From assembly GCA_017464685.1 (NCBI GenBank), contig JAFTYO010000042.1, forward strand, positions 1 through 35,468: a DNA stretch of 35,468 nt, read 5' to 3'. Position numbers and translations under genes: made by a program. This stretch comes from Alphaproteobacteria bacterium (GTDB taxonomy: Bacteria > Pseudomonadota > Alphaproteobacteria > RF32 > CAG-239). Below the pieces are notes generated by a model. That model ran no database searches and was not told where the DNA came from. It saw nothing but the letters and a program-made list of their open reading frames with translations. Below, one piece after another: positions 1 through 7,930 of this stretch. Positions within the stretch are counted from its first letter, which is position 1; every line of letters begins with the position of its first letter.

Positions 1-78
1 AACGAAGGCTTGCGTTTTGCTATCCGTGAAGGTGGTAGAACAGTTGGCGCCGGTGTTGTTTCTAAAATCTTGAAATAA
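1..78 (+). CDS. tuf: Elongation factor Tu, C-terminal end (partial)
   Basis: The first 25 codons read as the extreme C-terminus of EF-Tu, including RFAIREGGRTVGAGVVSKIL, followed by TAA. This is the highly conserved end of domain III, the beta-barrel that helps bind aminoacyl-tRNA. EF-Tu delivers aminoacyl-tRNA to the ribosome as a GTP complex. The rest of the gene lies before the window. A strong hairpin terminator follows 30 bases downstream, so no gene is cotranscribed after it; this copy is the last gene of its transcription unit. Confidence 0.95.
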   Translation, partial: NEGLRFAIREGGRTVGAGVVSKILK

Positions 79-108
79 GATTTATTAACAATAACCTAAG
101 CAATATCA

Positions 109-142
109 AAACCCCTCTGAAATGAAATTCAGAGGGGTTTTT
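109..142. terminator. Bidirectional rho-independent terminator
   Basis: A 13-bp stem (AAACCCCTCTGAA against TTCAGAGGGGTTT) has a six-base loop and T/A runs on both sides. It ends the tuf transcript on the plus strand. It can also stop the minus-strand prepilin gene, whose stop codon is 19 bases away. Confidence 0.9.
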
Positions 143-160
143 CATTAAGAAGTAAAAGTG

Positions 161-880
161 TTATCTCCACATAACATAATATATACATTCTTTATCAGGT
201 ATACAGTTTCGACAAGCGTTATCAATATCATTAAGTGTTATATCTTTATAACATTTTAAACCGACAGTACATTCTTTAGTTCCGCAAATCTCTTGTGTAT
301 AAGTTCCATCTATTCTCATCATGGTTTTTGCTACATCGTGCATAAATGTTTTTACGGTGAGGTGCATATTTTTACATGTTTCCACAGAATAATCACTATG
401 ATTAAAATTTATTAACATACCGATATATCCCGTATCGTGACTATAAATGGTATACTGATTTCCAAAAACATCTTTTATTTGATTATCATTGTTTTTAATG
501 TACATTTCATCGGGAATCTCATTTAACCCTCTTAAATATGGTATAAGATAAGTTTGTCCTCCTGCTGTGGAATCATCAATAATATGTAACTTATTGTAAT
601 AACGAGAAATAGCATTCATTACAGTATGTAATTGCTCAGATTGTTTGTTTAACTTATATTTTAACATCGCTTTGGAATATCCGGCAATACCACCTACGCT
701 CAAGACTCCAATAATAGCCAACACTCCTAGCATTTCTACCATACTTCTTCCAAATTGTGCCACATCTAATCGGTGTTTTTTCGCTTGTGTACCCTTTTTG
801 TACACGGCGCTCAAAAACTCTTTCTCATCTGCACTACTCTTTGGAAGAATAGAACGACCGAGCTCACAAACTTTTCTCAT
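161..880 (-). CDS. Type IV prepilin-like protein with a long leader
   Basis: A 239-residue protein with a type IV pilin-like N-terminal helix at about residues 44-70: GRSMVEMLGVLAIIGVLSVG. If cleavage follows Gly44, Glu falls at mature position +5, as in type IV prepilins processed by PilD-type peptidases. The leader is unusually long (about 44 residues, basic) and mature residue +1 would be Arg rather than Phe or Met. The C-terminal part is cysteine-rich (at least seven Cys after residue 170), suggesting disulfides in the exported globular domain. I chose the ATG at 880 because AGGGAG sits eight bases upstream; an in-frame start at 940 would fall inside the poly-A repeat element and is probably not used. 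Related prepilins lie at 26867 and 34430. Whether it is a major pilin, a minor pilin or a pseudopilin cannot be told. Confidence 0.75.
   Translation of the reverse strand: MRKVCELGRSILPKSSADEKEFLSAVYKKGTQAKKHRLDVAQFGRSMVEMLGVLAIIGVLSVGGIAGYSKAMLKYKLNKQSEQLHTVMNAISRYYNKLHIIDDSTAGGQTYLIPYLRGLNEIPDEMYIKNNDNQIKDVFGNQYTIYSHDTGYIGMLINFNHSDYSVETCKNMHLTVKTFMHDVAKTMMRIDGTYTQEICGTKECTVGLKCYKDITLNDIDNACRNCIPDKECIYYVMWR
787..805. repeat. Inverted repeat GTGTAC-N7-GTACAC inside the prepilin leader
   Basis: Perfect 6-bp arms around a seven-base spacer, lying within codons for VYKKGT of the prepilin. The same arms and spacer length recur at 34486-34504 in the third prepilin, but in a different reading frame. 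It may be simple descent of the leader or a nucleic-acid signal. Confidence 0.4.
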
Positions 881-912
881 CAAACTAACTCCCTTAAAAT
901 ATATTTTGAGCT

Positions 913-970
913 CATCATAAACCGTTTTTTTTTTTTGCAATTTATACGAGTCTTCTTTGTGGATATTTAG
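913..970 (-). repeat. 58-bp A12 upstream element, copy 1
   Basis: Read on the minus strand, this 58-bp block is identical to 5174-5231 and resembles 20286-20338. It contains TCCACA, GACTC, TTGC, exactly twelve A, then CGGTTTATGAT. It lies immediately upstream of the prepilin start at 880, in the position of a promoter. TTGCAA and TATGAT could serve as -35 and -10 boxes with a 15-base spacer made largely of the A tract. Promoter function is inferred; the identity between copies is seen directly. Confidence 0.7.
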
Positions 971-1035
971 TCATCTTTGAGGTAAGAAAATAAAACAAAT
1001 CATCGGTGATTTGATTTTAAAAATTTAATAAAAAA

Positions 1036-1066
1036 ACACCCTCACATTTTTTGTGAGGGCTTTTTA
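1036..1066 (-). terminator. Rho-independent terminator of the PpiC gene
   Basis: An 8-bp stem CCCTCACA/TGTGAGGG with a five-base loop. On the minus strand it is followed by a T-rich run, 13 bases after the PpiC stop codon. T residues also flank it on the plus strand. Confidence 0.8.
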
Positions 1067-1078
1067 TAACAACAGATA

Positions 1079-1924
1079 TTATTTTGTTTCTGTTTTCGGC
1101 ATCGGAATTTCTTTGCCGTCTAAATCGTATTTAACAATTTCACCGGTTTTATACAAGTTGTCAAAAGTTTCGGCAACTGCTTGTTGAGACAACATATTTC
1201 TGATTTGCGGTTCAACTTCTTTTAACTCAAGAGGTGTAGAATCACGAAAATCTTCAACAAAAATCACATGATAACCGAACTGAGTTTTAACCGGAGTTTT
1301 GCTGTAAGTACCTTTTTTCATTGCAAAAGCCGCATTTGAAAATTCAGGTACCATAATTTCAGCAGTAAAATATCCCAAGTCAACGGTTTGGTCCATTGAA
1401 TTTTCTTTTGCTAACTTCTCAAAATCACCGCCTTTGTTTAACTTTCTGATAACTTCTTTTGCGGTTTTTTCATCAGGAACTAAAATGTGTTTAGCTTTGA
1501 CTTCTTTTTTGCTCTCAAATTCTTTCAAATATTCATTTTCATAAGCTTGTTTAATAGCTTCATCGGTTACCTTTTGAGCAATTACACTGTCAATGTAAAC
1601 TTTACGAGCCAAATCTTCTTGAGCTGTTTTAAGTTGTGCTTTATATTCAGGAGTATCTTGAATATCAGCTTTACTTGCAGCTTGATACATTAATTTGCCA
1701 TTAATATAGATGTCAACTGCTTTAGCATAAAATTGATCGAAAGGTAACTGAGCAGCAATTTGCGGATTGTCAGTATAGCCTTTTCTGATTTCTTCTACGC
1801 TGATAACTTCACCGTTTACACGAGCGGCAACACCCTCGTTTTTTTCGGCATTAACTCTAAAAGAATATGCAACTGCTGCCGCCACAACTACAATGGCCGA
1901 AGCCGCTAAAAGATATTTTTTCAT
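1079..1924 (-). CDS. PpiC/SurA-type parvulin peptidyl-prolyl isomerase, periplasmic
   Basis: A 281-residue exported foldase. Residues 1-26 form a signal peptide or signal anchor (MKKYLLAASA, then a Val/Ala-rich core). Residues about 30-135 are a helical SurA-N-like chaperone part. Residues about 141-230 are the parvulin domain, with KAKHILV at its start, the LGYF segment and TQFGYHVI near its end. Family members catalyse prolyl cis-trans isomerisation and help fold outer-membrane or secreted proteins. The start has GGAGA upstream. It is divergent from secA, which fits a translocation and folding neighbourhood. Close family names (PpiC, PrsA, SurA) cannot be separated from sequence alone, so no symbol is given. 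Confidence 0.9.
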   Translation of the reverse strand: MKKYLLAASAIVVVAAAVAYSFRVNAEKNEGVAARVNGEVISVEEIRKGYTDNPQIAAQLPFDQFYAKAVDIYINGKLMYQAASKADIQDTPEYKAQLKTAQEDLARKVYIDSVIAQKVTDEAIKQAYENEYLKEFESKKEVKAKHILVPDEKTAKEVIRKLNKGGDFEKLAKENSMDQTVDLGYFTAEIMVPEFSNAAFAMKKGTYSKTPVKTQFGYHVIFVEDFRDSTPLELKEVEPQIRNMLSQQAVAETFDNLYKTGEIVKYDLDGKEIPMPKTETK

Positions 1925-2028
1925 AATATTTTCTCCAAAATTAAAAACATACTGGTTTTATATATAAACTTTTTTTCATAAAATTCAAAGTATTTTTTAA
2001 TATAGGTTTATAACTTTGGTAGATACTA

Positions 2029-2057
2029 TTGACAAGAGATTGATTAAACACTAAATG
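2029..2057 (+). promoter_or_regulatory. Candidate sigma-70-type promoter for secA
   Basis: A perfect TTGACA at 2029-2034 is followed after 17 bases by a poor -10 candidate, TAAATG. It ends 31 bases before the secA ATG. The -35 is convincing; the -10 is weak. Confidence 0.4.
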
Positions 2058-2088
2058 TAACATATTGTAATAAAATAAGGTAAGGTCT

Positions 2089-4764
2089 ATGTTAAATAAA
2101 ATTGCTCGTACACTTTTTGGCAGTGCCAATGAAAGATTTGTAAAAAAACAATTCAAAATCGTTGAAAAAATTAATGCTCTGGAACCTGATTTTGTAAAAC
2201 TCAGTGATGATGAGCTCAAAGCAAAAACCGATGAATTCAGAAATCGTATCAAACAAGGGGAAACTTTGGATGAGCTTTTGCCTGAAGCTTTTGCGACTGT
2301 TCGTGAAGCGGCAAAAAGAACTTTGGGACAAAGACACTATGATGTGCAGATGGTCGGCGGTATTGTTTTGCACAAAGGTATGATATCCGAGATGAAAACC
2401 GGTGAGGGTAAAACACTTGTTGCCACATTGGCCGCATATTTAAATGCACTTGAAGGCAAAGGTGTACACATCGTTACCGTAAATGACTATTTGGCAAAAC
2501 GAGATGCCGAGTGGATGGGGCAGGTTTATCGTTTTTTGGGCTTAACGGTTGATTATATTGTACACGGCAAAGATGACAATGAACGAAGAATTGCATATGC
2601 CAGCGACATTATTTACGGTACCAATAATGAACTTGGTTTTGACTATTTACGTGATAATATGAAGTTTAATCTTGAAGACAGGGTACAAAGAGAGTTTAAC
2701 TATGCCATTGTCGATGAAGTGGACTCGATTTTGATTGATGAAGCCAGAACTCCGCTCATTATTTCGGGTGCAGCTGAAGATTCTTCGGAAAGATATATCA
2801 GTGTAAACAAAATAATTCCGCATTTGACGGTTACTGATTATGACAAAGATGAAAAAGCCAAAACCATTACCTTAACCGAAGCGGGTATGACTCATGTTGA
2901 GCAATTGCTGAAGGAAGTCGGTTTAATTACGGACGGCGGTTTGTATGATATCGGTAATGTAAACTTAGTGCATCATGTAAACCAAGCATTGCGTGCGCAC
3001 AAAATGTTTACTCGTGATGTGGATTATATAGTAAAGGACGGTAAGGTTGTTATTGTTGATGAATTTACCGGTCGTATCATGGAAGGTCGTCGTTATAGTG
3101 ACGGTTTACATCAGGCTTTGGAAGCCAAAGAACATGTAAATATTCAGTCTGAAAACCAAACATTGGCATCAATTACATTCCAAAACTATTTCAGAATTTA
3201 TCCCAAACTGGCCGGTATGACTGGTACAGCAATGACCGAAGAAGCCGAATTTTGCGATATTTACGGGTTGTCTTGTGTTGAAATTCCGACCAATAAACCG
3301 GTTGCCAGAATTGATGAACACGATGTAATTTATCGTACTGAAAAAGAAAAATATAAAGCCATAATTGATACAATTTTGGACTGTCATAAAAGAGGTCAGC
3401 CGGTTTTGGTAGGTACTACCTCTGTTGAAAAATCTGAAACAGTGGCAGATTTGTTAAGCAAAGCCGATGCAAAAGTAAAATTTGAAGTCTTAAATGCTCG
3501 CCACCACGAAAGAGAAGCTTATATTGTGGCTCAAGCCGGTATCCCAGGTGCCGTTACCATTGCAACCAATATGGCAGGACGAGGAACGGACATTCAGCTT
3601 GGCGGTAACTTGGATATGAAGTTAAAGTCTGTTTTAACAGGTGAGGAAACCGAGGAACAAGTTGCGGAAATTAAAGCCAAACTCAAAGCCGAGATTGATG
3701 CAGACAAGCAAAAAGTTTTGGAAGCCGGCGGTTTGTACATTTTGGGTACAGAACGTCACGAAAGTCGCCGTATTGATAACCAATTGCGTGGTCGTTCCGG
3801 TCGTCAGGGTGACCCCGGTACTTCCAAGTTTTTCTTATCTTTGGAAGATGATTTAATGCGTATATTCGGTTCTGAAAGAATGTCAGCCGTATTGCATAAA
3901 TTAGGACTTCCCGAAGGTGAAGCGCTTATTCACCCGTGGATAAGCAAGGCTCTTGAAAAAGCTCAACAAAAAGTTGAGGAGCGCAACTTTGACATTCGTA
4001 AAAATTTGTTAAAATATGACAATGTGATGAACGAACAACGCAAAGTTATTTATGCTCAACGCAAAGAACTGATGGAAACGAACGATGTATCAGATACCAT
4101 CAAAGATATTCGTCAAGAATATTTGTGCTCCATTATTGAGGCTTATGCTCCTTACGGCAGTGCAAAAGAAGAATGGCTCAAAAATGAACTGCAACAGGAA
4201 ATTGCGAAAGTTACCGGCTTTGTGTTACCGATTACAAATTGGGTAAATGAGCCCAATATTGACAGTCAGGATTTGACGCAAAAAATCTTAGATGAAGTTG
4301 AAAATCGTTTGGAAGAAAAGAACAGAAATGTTCCGGATGAAATTGTCAAAATGGTTGAAAAAAGTATCTTGTTGCAAGTGTTAGACCAACTTTGGAAAGA
4401 ACATATCGCAACACTTGATTTGATGCGTCATACCATTGTGCTGAGAGCCTATGGTCAAAAAGACCCGCTTAATGAGTATAAAAAAGAAGCATTTAATATG
4501 TTTTCAGGCTTGTTGGAAGCATTAAAAGAAAAGACCACGGTTGTTGTTTGCCGTACGGTGATTCAAAACAATGCAGAACAGGCGGTTAAAAAGGCTCAGG
4601 AAAAACAACAAAATATCAAAATGCAAGAGATAAGCGCAAGTAAAACCACAGATGATGAAGAAGATGCCAACGGCTCGAAATCTTGGGGTAAGGTGGCAAG
4701 AAATGATTTGTGTCCTTGCGGAAGCGGAAAAAAATTCAAACATTGTCACGGCAAATTTGAATAA
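2089..4764 (+). CDS. secA: Protein translocase ATPase SecA
   Basis: An 891-residue SecA of normal proteobacterial length. It is the motor that drives unfolded preproteins through SecYEG. Walker A is MKTGEGKT at residues 102-109 and the DEAD-like Walker B is in [12 protein letters not shown] near residue 210. The preprotein cross-linking domain and second nucleotide-binding fold follow ([23 protein letters not shown]). The C-terminus carries a SEC-C zinc motif, [14 protein letters not shown], used by SecA to bind SecB and phospholipid. It is monocistronic, with a terminator 13 bases after the stop, and is divergent from the PpiC foldase. Nothing is missing or disrupted. Confidence 0.98.
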   Translation: MLNKIARTLFGSANERFVKKQFKIVEKINALEPDFVKLSDDELKAKTDEFRNRIKQGETLDELLPEAFATVREAAKRTLGQRHYDVQMVGGIVLHKGMISEMKTGEGKTLVATLAAYLNALEGKGVHIVTVNDYLAKRDAEWMGQVYRFLGLTVDYIVHGKDDNERRIAYASDIIYGTNNELGFDYLRDNMKFNLEDRVQREFNYAIVDEVDSILIDEARTPLIISGAAEDSSERYISVNKIIPHLTVTDYDKDEKAKTITLTEAGMTHVEQLLKEVGLITDGGLYDIGNVNLVHHVNQALRAHKMFTRDVDYIVKDGKVVIVDEFTGRIMEGRRYSDGLHQALEAKEHVNIQSENQTLASITFQNYFRIYPKLAGMTGTAMTEEAEFCDIYGLSCVEIPTNKPVARIDEHDVIYRTEKEKYKAIIDTILDCHKRGQPVLVGTTSVEKSETVADLLSKADAKVKFEVLNARHHEREAYIVAQAGIPGAVTIATNMAGRGTDIQLGGNLDMKLKSVLTGEETEEQVAEIKAKLKAEIDADKQKVLEAGGLYILGTERHESRRIDNQLRGRSGRQGDPGTSKFFLSLEDDLMRIFGSERMSAVLHKLGLPEGEALIHPWISKALEKAQQKVEERNFDIRKNLLKYDNVMNEQRKVIYAQRKELMETNDVSDTIKDIRQEYLCSIIEAYAPYGSAKEEWLKNELQQEIAKVTGFVLPITNWVNEPNIDSQDLTQKILDEVENRLEEKNRNVPDEIVKMVEKSILLQVLDQLWKEHIATLDLMRHTIVLRAYGQKDPLNEYKKEAFNMFSGLLEALKEKTTVVVCRTVIQNNAEQAVKKAQEKQQNIKMQEISASKTTDDEEDANGSKSWGKVARNDLCPCGSGKKFKHCHGKFE

Positions 4765-4776
4765 TACTTAAACGTT

Positions 4777-4812
4777 AAACTGCCTGATTAAAAAAATCAG
4801 GCAGTTTTGGGT
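4777..4812 (+). terminator. Rho-independent terminator of secA
   Basis: A 13-bp stem (AAACTGCCTGATT with its complement) with a short A-rich loop, followed by TTTTGGGTTTTT. Confidence 0.9.
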
Positions 4813-4892
4813 TTTTAAAGGAAGTAAGTTTAGGCTTTTATAAGCTAATAAGTAAAATCAAAAAAGAAATATTTTAATGGTATTTGATTACG

Positions 4893-5090
4893 TTACATGA
4901 ACTTAAAATATGTGATAGCATCAGAATTTTCCGCATTTTTGATGATATCGCAAATTTCGTAAATTGTTTCCACAGTTATATCACTGAATTTATAAGTGCA
5001 ATCTCCATCATCGCAAATGTAAAAAATACCTTTTGGATAAGATGAGACTATTTTGATTTTCATTTCTATTGCTTTTCTCAATATAGTCAT
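4893..5090 (-). CDS. Small hypothetical protein, doubtful
   Basis: A 65-codon frame with no recognisable domain, containing IFYICDDGDCTYKFSD. Upstream of the ATG at 5090 there is no clear Shine-Dalgarno; an internal ATG at 5063 has only GAGAAAAG before it. No terminator follows. The composition is protein-like (acidic, mixed residues), but the support is weak and it may be a chance frame in the spacer between secA and the exported protein gene. Confidence 0.3.
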   Translation of the reverse strand: MTILRKAIEMKIKIVSSYPKGIFYICDDGDCTYKFSDITVETIYEICDIIKNAENSDAITYFKFM

Positions 5091-5173
5091 ACAGTTGCTT
5101 GATTCCGGCGTTTAATCTTCGCTAGCGCTCAGGCGCAGAAATGACGATATTGAAAGATACACATCATAAATAG

Positions 5174-5231
5174 CTAAATATCCACAAAGAAGACTCGTAT
5201 AAATTGCAAAAAAAAAAAACGGTTTATGATG
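5174..5231 (+). repeat. 58-bp A12 upstream element, copy 2
   Basis: This block is identical over 58 bases to the reverse complement of 913-970. The two copies form an inverted pair about 4.2 kb apart flanking the PpiC and secA genes. It contains GACTC, seven bases, TTGC, A12 (5208-5219), CGGTTTATGAT. The candidate -35 TTGCAA is at 5204-5209 and the candidate -10 TATGAT at 5225-5230, with a 15-base spacer. It sits 71 bases before the start of the exported protein at 5302. Confidence 0.7.
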
Positions 5232-5237
5232 TGACTT

Positions 5238-5261
5238 GGAAGGTAAATTTTTGCATCTTTC
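5238..5261 (+). promoter_or_regulatory. 5' leader hairpin, copy 1
   Basis: GGAAGGT (5238-5244) can pair with ATCTTTC (5255-5261) over 7 bp, including G-U pairs, with a ten-base loop. The paralogous leader at 20346-20368 forms the same helix with substitutions that keep pairing. The leader continues with a nearly identical stretch (TTTCAAATGTACTTAAACTT) up to the ribosome binding site AAAGGA. A regulatory role is inferred. Confidence 0.45.
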
Positions 5262-5301
5262 AAATGTACTTAAACTTAATTTTTGTAAAGGAATTAAAAT
5301 T

Positions 5302-5781
5302 ATGAGAAAATATTTTCTTTTAGGTGCTGTGGCTTTGATGATTTCAGGCACAGCAAACGCAACCACCGACTATGCCGAAGTTACCGCAAAAGCTACCATT
5401 GAGGTTGCCAATACAATGATATGTGATTATTTAGATTATGGTAATATTGTTGTTAAAGCACATAATCCAAAATCATATGTTTATAACGATGGAACTTTTA
5501 CTGAAGGTGTCTTATCTGTACCGGAAACAGAGGGTTTCACTATATCTTGTGTGACAACTCAGCAGGCAATGGGAAATATTGAAAATATTTCATTCCCATC
5601 ATCTGTAACCTTAAAGGGCACAACTTCCGATACCCCATTAACCTTAACAGGCTTGTCGGCATATGATGAAGGACAGATGGAAACATGGATGTTTTACTTT
5701 AGTGATTTTACTTTGGAAATTCCGGCTGGTGTAAAAGCTGATACATACACAGGTTCATTTACGGTTAGTTACACCTACTAA
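5302..5781 (+). CDS. Exported DUF4402-like beta-sandwich protein
   Basis: A 159-residue protein with a signal peptide (MRKYFLLGAVALMISGTANA, cleavage likely after ANA). Its mature part resembles DUF4402-type surface proteins: a start of repeated ATIEVA-type strands, a short conserved I-V-V strand after a Cys/Gly segment, and a C-terminal strand pair ending GSFTVSYTY. The start at 5302 has AAAGGA nine bases upstream and matches the paralogue at 20411 (N-terminal 35 residues almost identical). Two mature Cys could form a disulfide. DUF4402 proteins are thought to be exported, possibly fimbria- or coat-like; no function is established. Transcribed alone from the A12 element with a structured leader. 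Confidence 0.7.
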   Translation: MRKYFLLGAVALMISGTANATTDYAEVTAKATIEVANTMICDYLDYGNIVVKAHNPKSYVYNDGTFTEGVLSVPETEGFTISCVTTQQAMGNIENISFPSSVTLKGTTSDTPLTLTGLSAYDEGQMETWMFYFSDFTLEIPAGVKADTYTGSFTVSYTY

Positions 5782-5792
5782 TTTTTCATAAC

Positions 5793-5827
5793 AAACCCCG
5801 TCTTATATTTCAAAGGCGGGGTTTTGT
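5793..5827. terminator. Bidirectional terminator between the DUF4402-like gene and recA
   Basis: A stem of about 12 bp (AAACCCCGTCTT against AAGGCGGGGTTT, one G-U pair) with A/T runs on both sides. It serves two convergent genes. Confidence 0.85.
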
Positions 5828-5843
5828 ATAAAAAAGCCACAGA

Positions 5844-6869
5844 TTATTCTTCCATCAAAGGTTCATCATCGCCCATCATTTCGGTGGTTAGATGACCGGC
5901 ATCAGCTCTTATTTTGTTTTCAATTTCTGCTGCCACATCAGGATTATCCCTTAAAAAGATTTTGGCATTTTCACGACCCTGTCCGAGTTTATCACCATTA
6001 TATGAAAACCAAGCACCCGATTTATCAACGATTCCGGCTTTAACACCCAAATCAATCAACTCACCGGTTTTGGAAATTCCCTCACCGTACATAATGTCAA
6101 AATCAACGGTTTTAAATGGAGGAGCAACTTTGTTTTTAACAATTTTAACTCTGGTTTGTGAGCCGATAACATCTTCTTTGTCTTTAATAGCGCCGATTCG
6201 TCTGATATCCATACGAACAGAAGCATAAAACTTTAACGCATTACCGCCGGTTGTGGTTTCGGGGTTGCCGAACATTACACCGATTTTCATACGAATTTGG
6301 TTGATAAAGATAATCAGTGTATTTGAGCGAGATACGGTAGAAGTGAGTTTACGCAAAGCTTGACTCATCAATCTTGCTTGTAAACCCATATGAGAATCTC
6401 CCATTTCTCCCTCAAGCTCTGCCTTAGGAACAAGAGCAGCCACCGAGTCAACAACCAACACATCAATAGCCCCCGAACGCACCAATGTATCGGCAATTTC
6501 CAAAGCCTGTTCACCGGCATCGGGTTGTGAAATCAGCAAATTATCAATATCAACTCCGATTTTTTTAGCATAAGACGGGTCTAAAGCATGCTCAGCATCA
6601 ATAAAAGCACAAGTTCCGCCTTTTTTCTGAGCTTGCGCAATTACACTTAAAGCCAAAGTGGTTTTACCCGAACTTTCAGGACCGTAAATTTCAATAATAC
6701 GACCTTTAGGCAGTCCGCCGATTCCAAGAGCAATGTCAATACCTAATGAACCGGTTGAAATGGCCTCAATATCAATGTTGGTATTTTGCCCAAGGCGCAT
6801 AATTGAGCCCTTACCGAATGCTCTTTCAATTTGACTAAGCGCCGCATCTAATGCTTTATCTTTTTCCAT
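5844..6869 (-). CDS. recA: Recombinase RecA
   Basis: A 341-residue RecA. It forms filaments on single-stranded DNA, catalyses strand exchange and triggers LexA self-cleavage in the SOS response. Walker [10 protein letters not shown] is at residues 63-71. Other RecA signatures include [10 protein letters not shown], the Walker B strand [11 protein letters not shown] and the loop-2 region [20 protein letters not shown]. The C-terminus is acidic ([11 protein letters not shown]). GAGAG precedes the ATG. A LexA-type direct repeat lies 47 bases upstream between promoter-like boxes, so SOS control is likely. Length and motifs are normal. Confidence 0.98.
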   Translation of the reverse strand: MEKDKALDAALSQIERAFGKGSIMRLGQNTNIDIEAISTGSLGIDIALGIGGLPKGRIIEIYGPESSGKTTLALSVIAQAQKKGGTCAFIDAEHALDPSYAKKIGVDIDNLLISQPDAGEQALEIADTLVRSGAIDVLVVDSVAALVPKAELEGEMGDSHMGLQARLMSQALRKLTSTVSRSNTLIIFINQIRMKIGVMFGNPETTTGGNALKFYASVRMDIRRIGAIKDKEDVIGSQTRVKIVKNKVAPPFKTVDFDIMYGEGISKTGELIDLGVKAGIVDKSGAWFSYNGDKLGQGRENAKIFLRDNPDVAAEIENKIRADAGHLTTEMMGDDEPLMEE

Positions 6870-6915
6870 ATTTAACTCTCTTTCTTAAAATTTGTTGTTT
6901 TTATTCATATAATAT

Positions 6916-6930
6916 GTTCTGTTTTTGTTC
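6916..6930 (-). promoter_or_regulatory. LexA-type SOS box (GTTC-N7-GTTC) upstream of recA
   Basis: The plus strand reads GTTCTGTTTTTGTTC, an exact GTTC-N7-GTTC direct repeat, the operator form described for alphaproteobacterial LexA. On the recA strand it is GAAC-N7-GAAC. A -10-like TATTAT lies just downstream on the recA strand and TTGCAA upstream, so repressor binding would cover the promoter. A third half-site, GAAC at 6940-6943, is nearby on the plus strand. Confidence 0.8.
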
Positions 6931-6948
6931 TGATTGCAAGAACTTTTT

Positions 6949-7824
6949 TTATTTTTTGCTTGGTTTTCCTCCGACAATAATTTTATTTAAGTTTCTGCGG
7001 TCAAGTTCCCTATATTCCTGCACGGCAGCCGTAACCACTGCACCAAAGATAACGGCTGCCCAATACAGATACATCCAAATCAGCATTAGAGGTACAACCG
7101 CTACCGCACCATATAATGTTTTATATACATTATTTTTGAGCATAAAGAAAGCAAAGCCGTTTTTTAATACCCAAAATAAAAACATTGCCACCAAAGCCCC
7201 TAATAAAGCATTTAATATGCCGACTTTTTTATTTGGCACAAATATATAAACACCGGACAGAACAAGCCAAGTTAACACAAAAGGCAAAATCGAGCCCAAA
7301 AATACCTGAAACTCAGGCACGGAATTTAGTACAAAATTAGCATAACTTTTTAAGGAAAAAGCCGTTCCCAATAGCAGAGGTCCCAAAGTAATAACTGTCC
7401 AATACAAAGTAATTTTGGTCGTAATTCGGCGAGGCTTATTGACCTTAAAGATAAAATTAAAACTGTTTTCGATGGTTGATAACAATAAAATTGCCGTCAA
7501 CGCAATACCGATAACGCCGATTGTCGTAAGTTTAGCGGTTGCATTGATAAATTCGTTAAAATAAATGCTTATATCGGCTCCGATATCCGGTACAACATTA
7601 TTGATTATAAAATTTTGAGCCTGTTGTCTGACTTCGGAAAACACCGGAAATGCCGAAAAAATTGCCAATGCAATGGCAAGTAAAGGCACAAGAGCAATCA
7701 ATGAGGTATAACTTAGTGATGATGCCACTCTTAAAACCGTGTCGTTTTGTGCTCTTTTTACCAAAAAATAAAGAAATTTTCTTGTAATTTCCATATATTC
7801 TAAAAGTTTAGTTTTCCCATACAT
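6949..7824 (-). CDS. YihY/BrkB-family inner-membrane protein
   Basis: About 291 residues with six predicted membrane segments. The first conserved block, ASSLSYTSLIALVPLLAIAL, matches the family hallmark in which a short cytoplasmic N-terminus precedes A-x-x-L-x-Y-x-x-L-x-x-L-P. The late block LMLIWMYLYWAAVIFGAVV is also typical. The family was once called ribonuclease BN by mistake; its real function is unknown and a transport role has been proposed. The start is uncertain: ATGs at 7824 and 7794 are both possible and neither has a clear Shine-Dalgarno; a TTG at 7839 is less likely. It lies upstream of recA on the same strand but recA has its own promoter. Confidence 0.85.
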   Translation of the reverse strand: MYGKTKLLEYMEITRKFLYFLVKRAQNDTVLRVASSLSYTSLIALVPLLAIALAIFSAFPVFSEVRQQAQNFIINNVVPDIGADISIYFNEFINATAKLTTIGVIGIALTAILLLSTIENSFNFIFKVNKPRRITTKITLYWTVITLGPLLLGTAFSLKSYANFVLNSVPEFQVFLGSILPFVLTWLVLSGVYIFVPNKKVGILNALLGALVAMFLFWVLKNGFAFFMLKNNVYKTLYGAVAVVPLMLIWMYLYWAAVIFGAVVTAAVQEYRELDRRNLNKIIVGGKPSKK

Positions 7825-7930
7825 TCCATAAATCCGCAAAAAATTGTTTACAAATCAAATCAAATTGGCTAAAAACCTATTATTAAAACAGCTTATATTA
7901 ATTTTTTATAAAACGCAAAGGAAATATAAT

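Noticed and set aside
645..920. Plus-strand frame antisense to the first prepilin
   Set aside because: It is the shadow of the conserved prepilin helix on the other strand, with low-complexity hydrophobic composition and no start signal.
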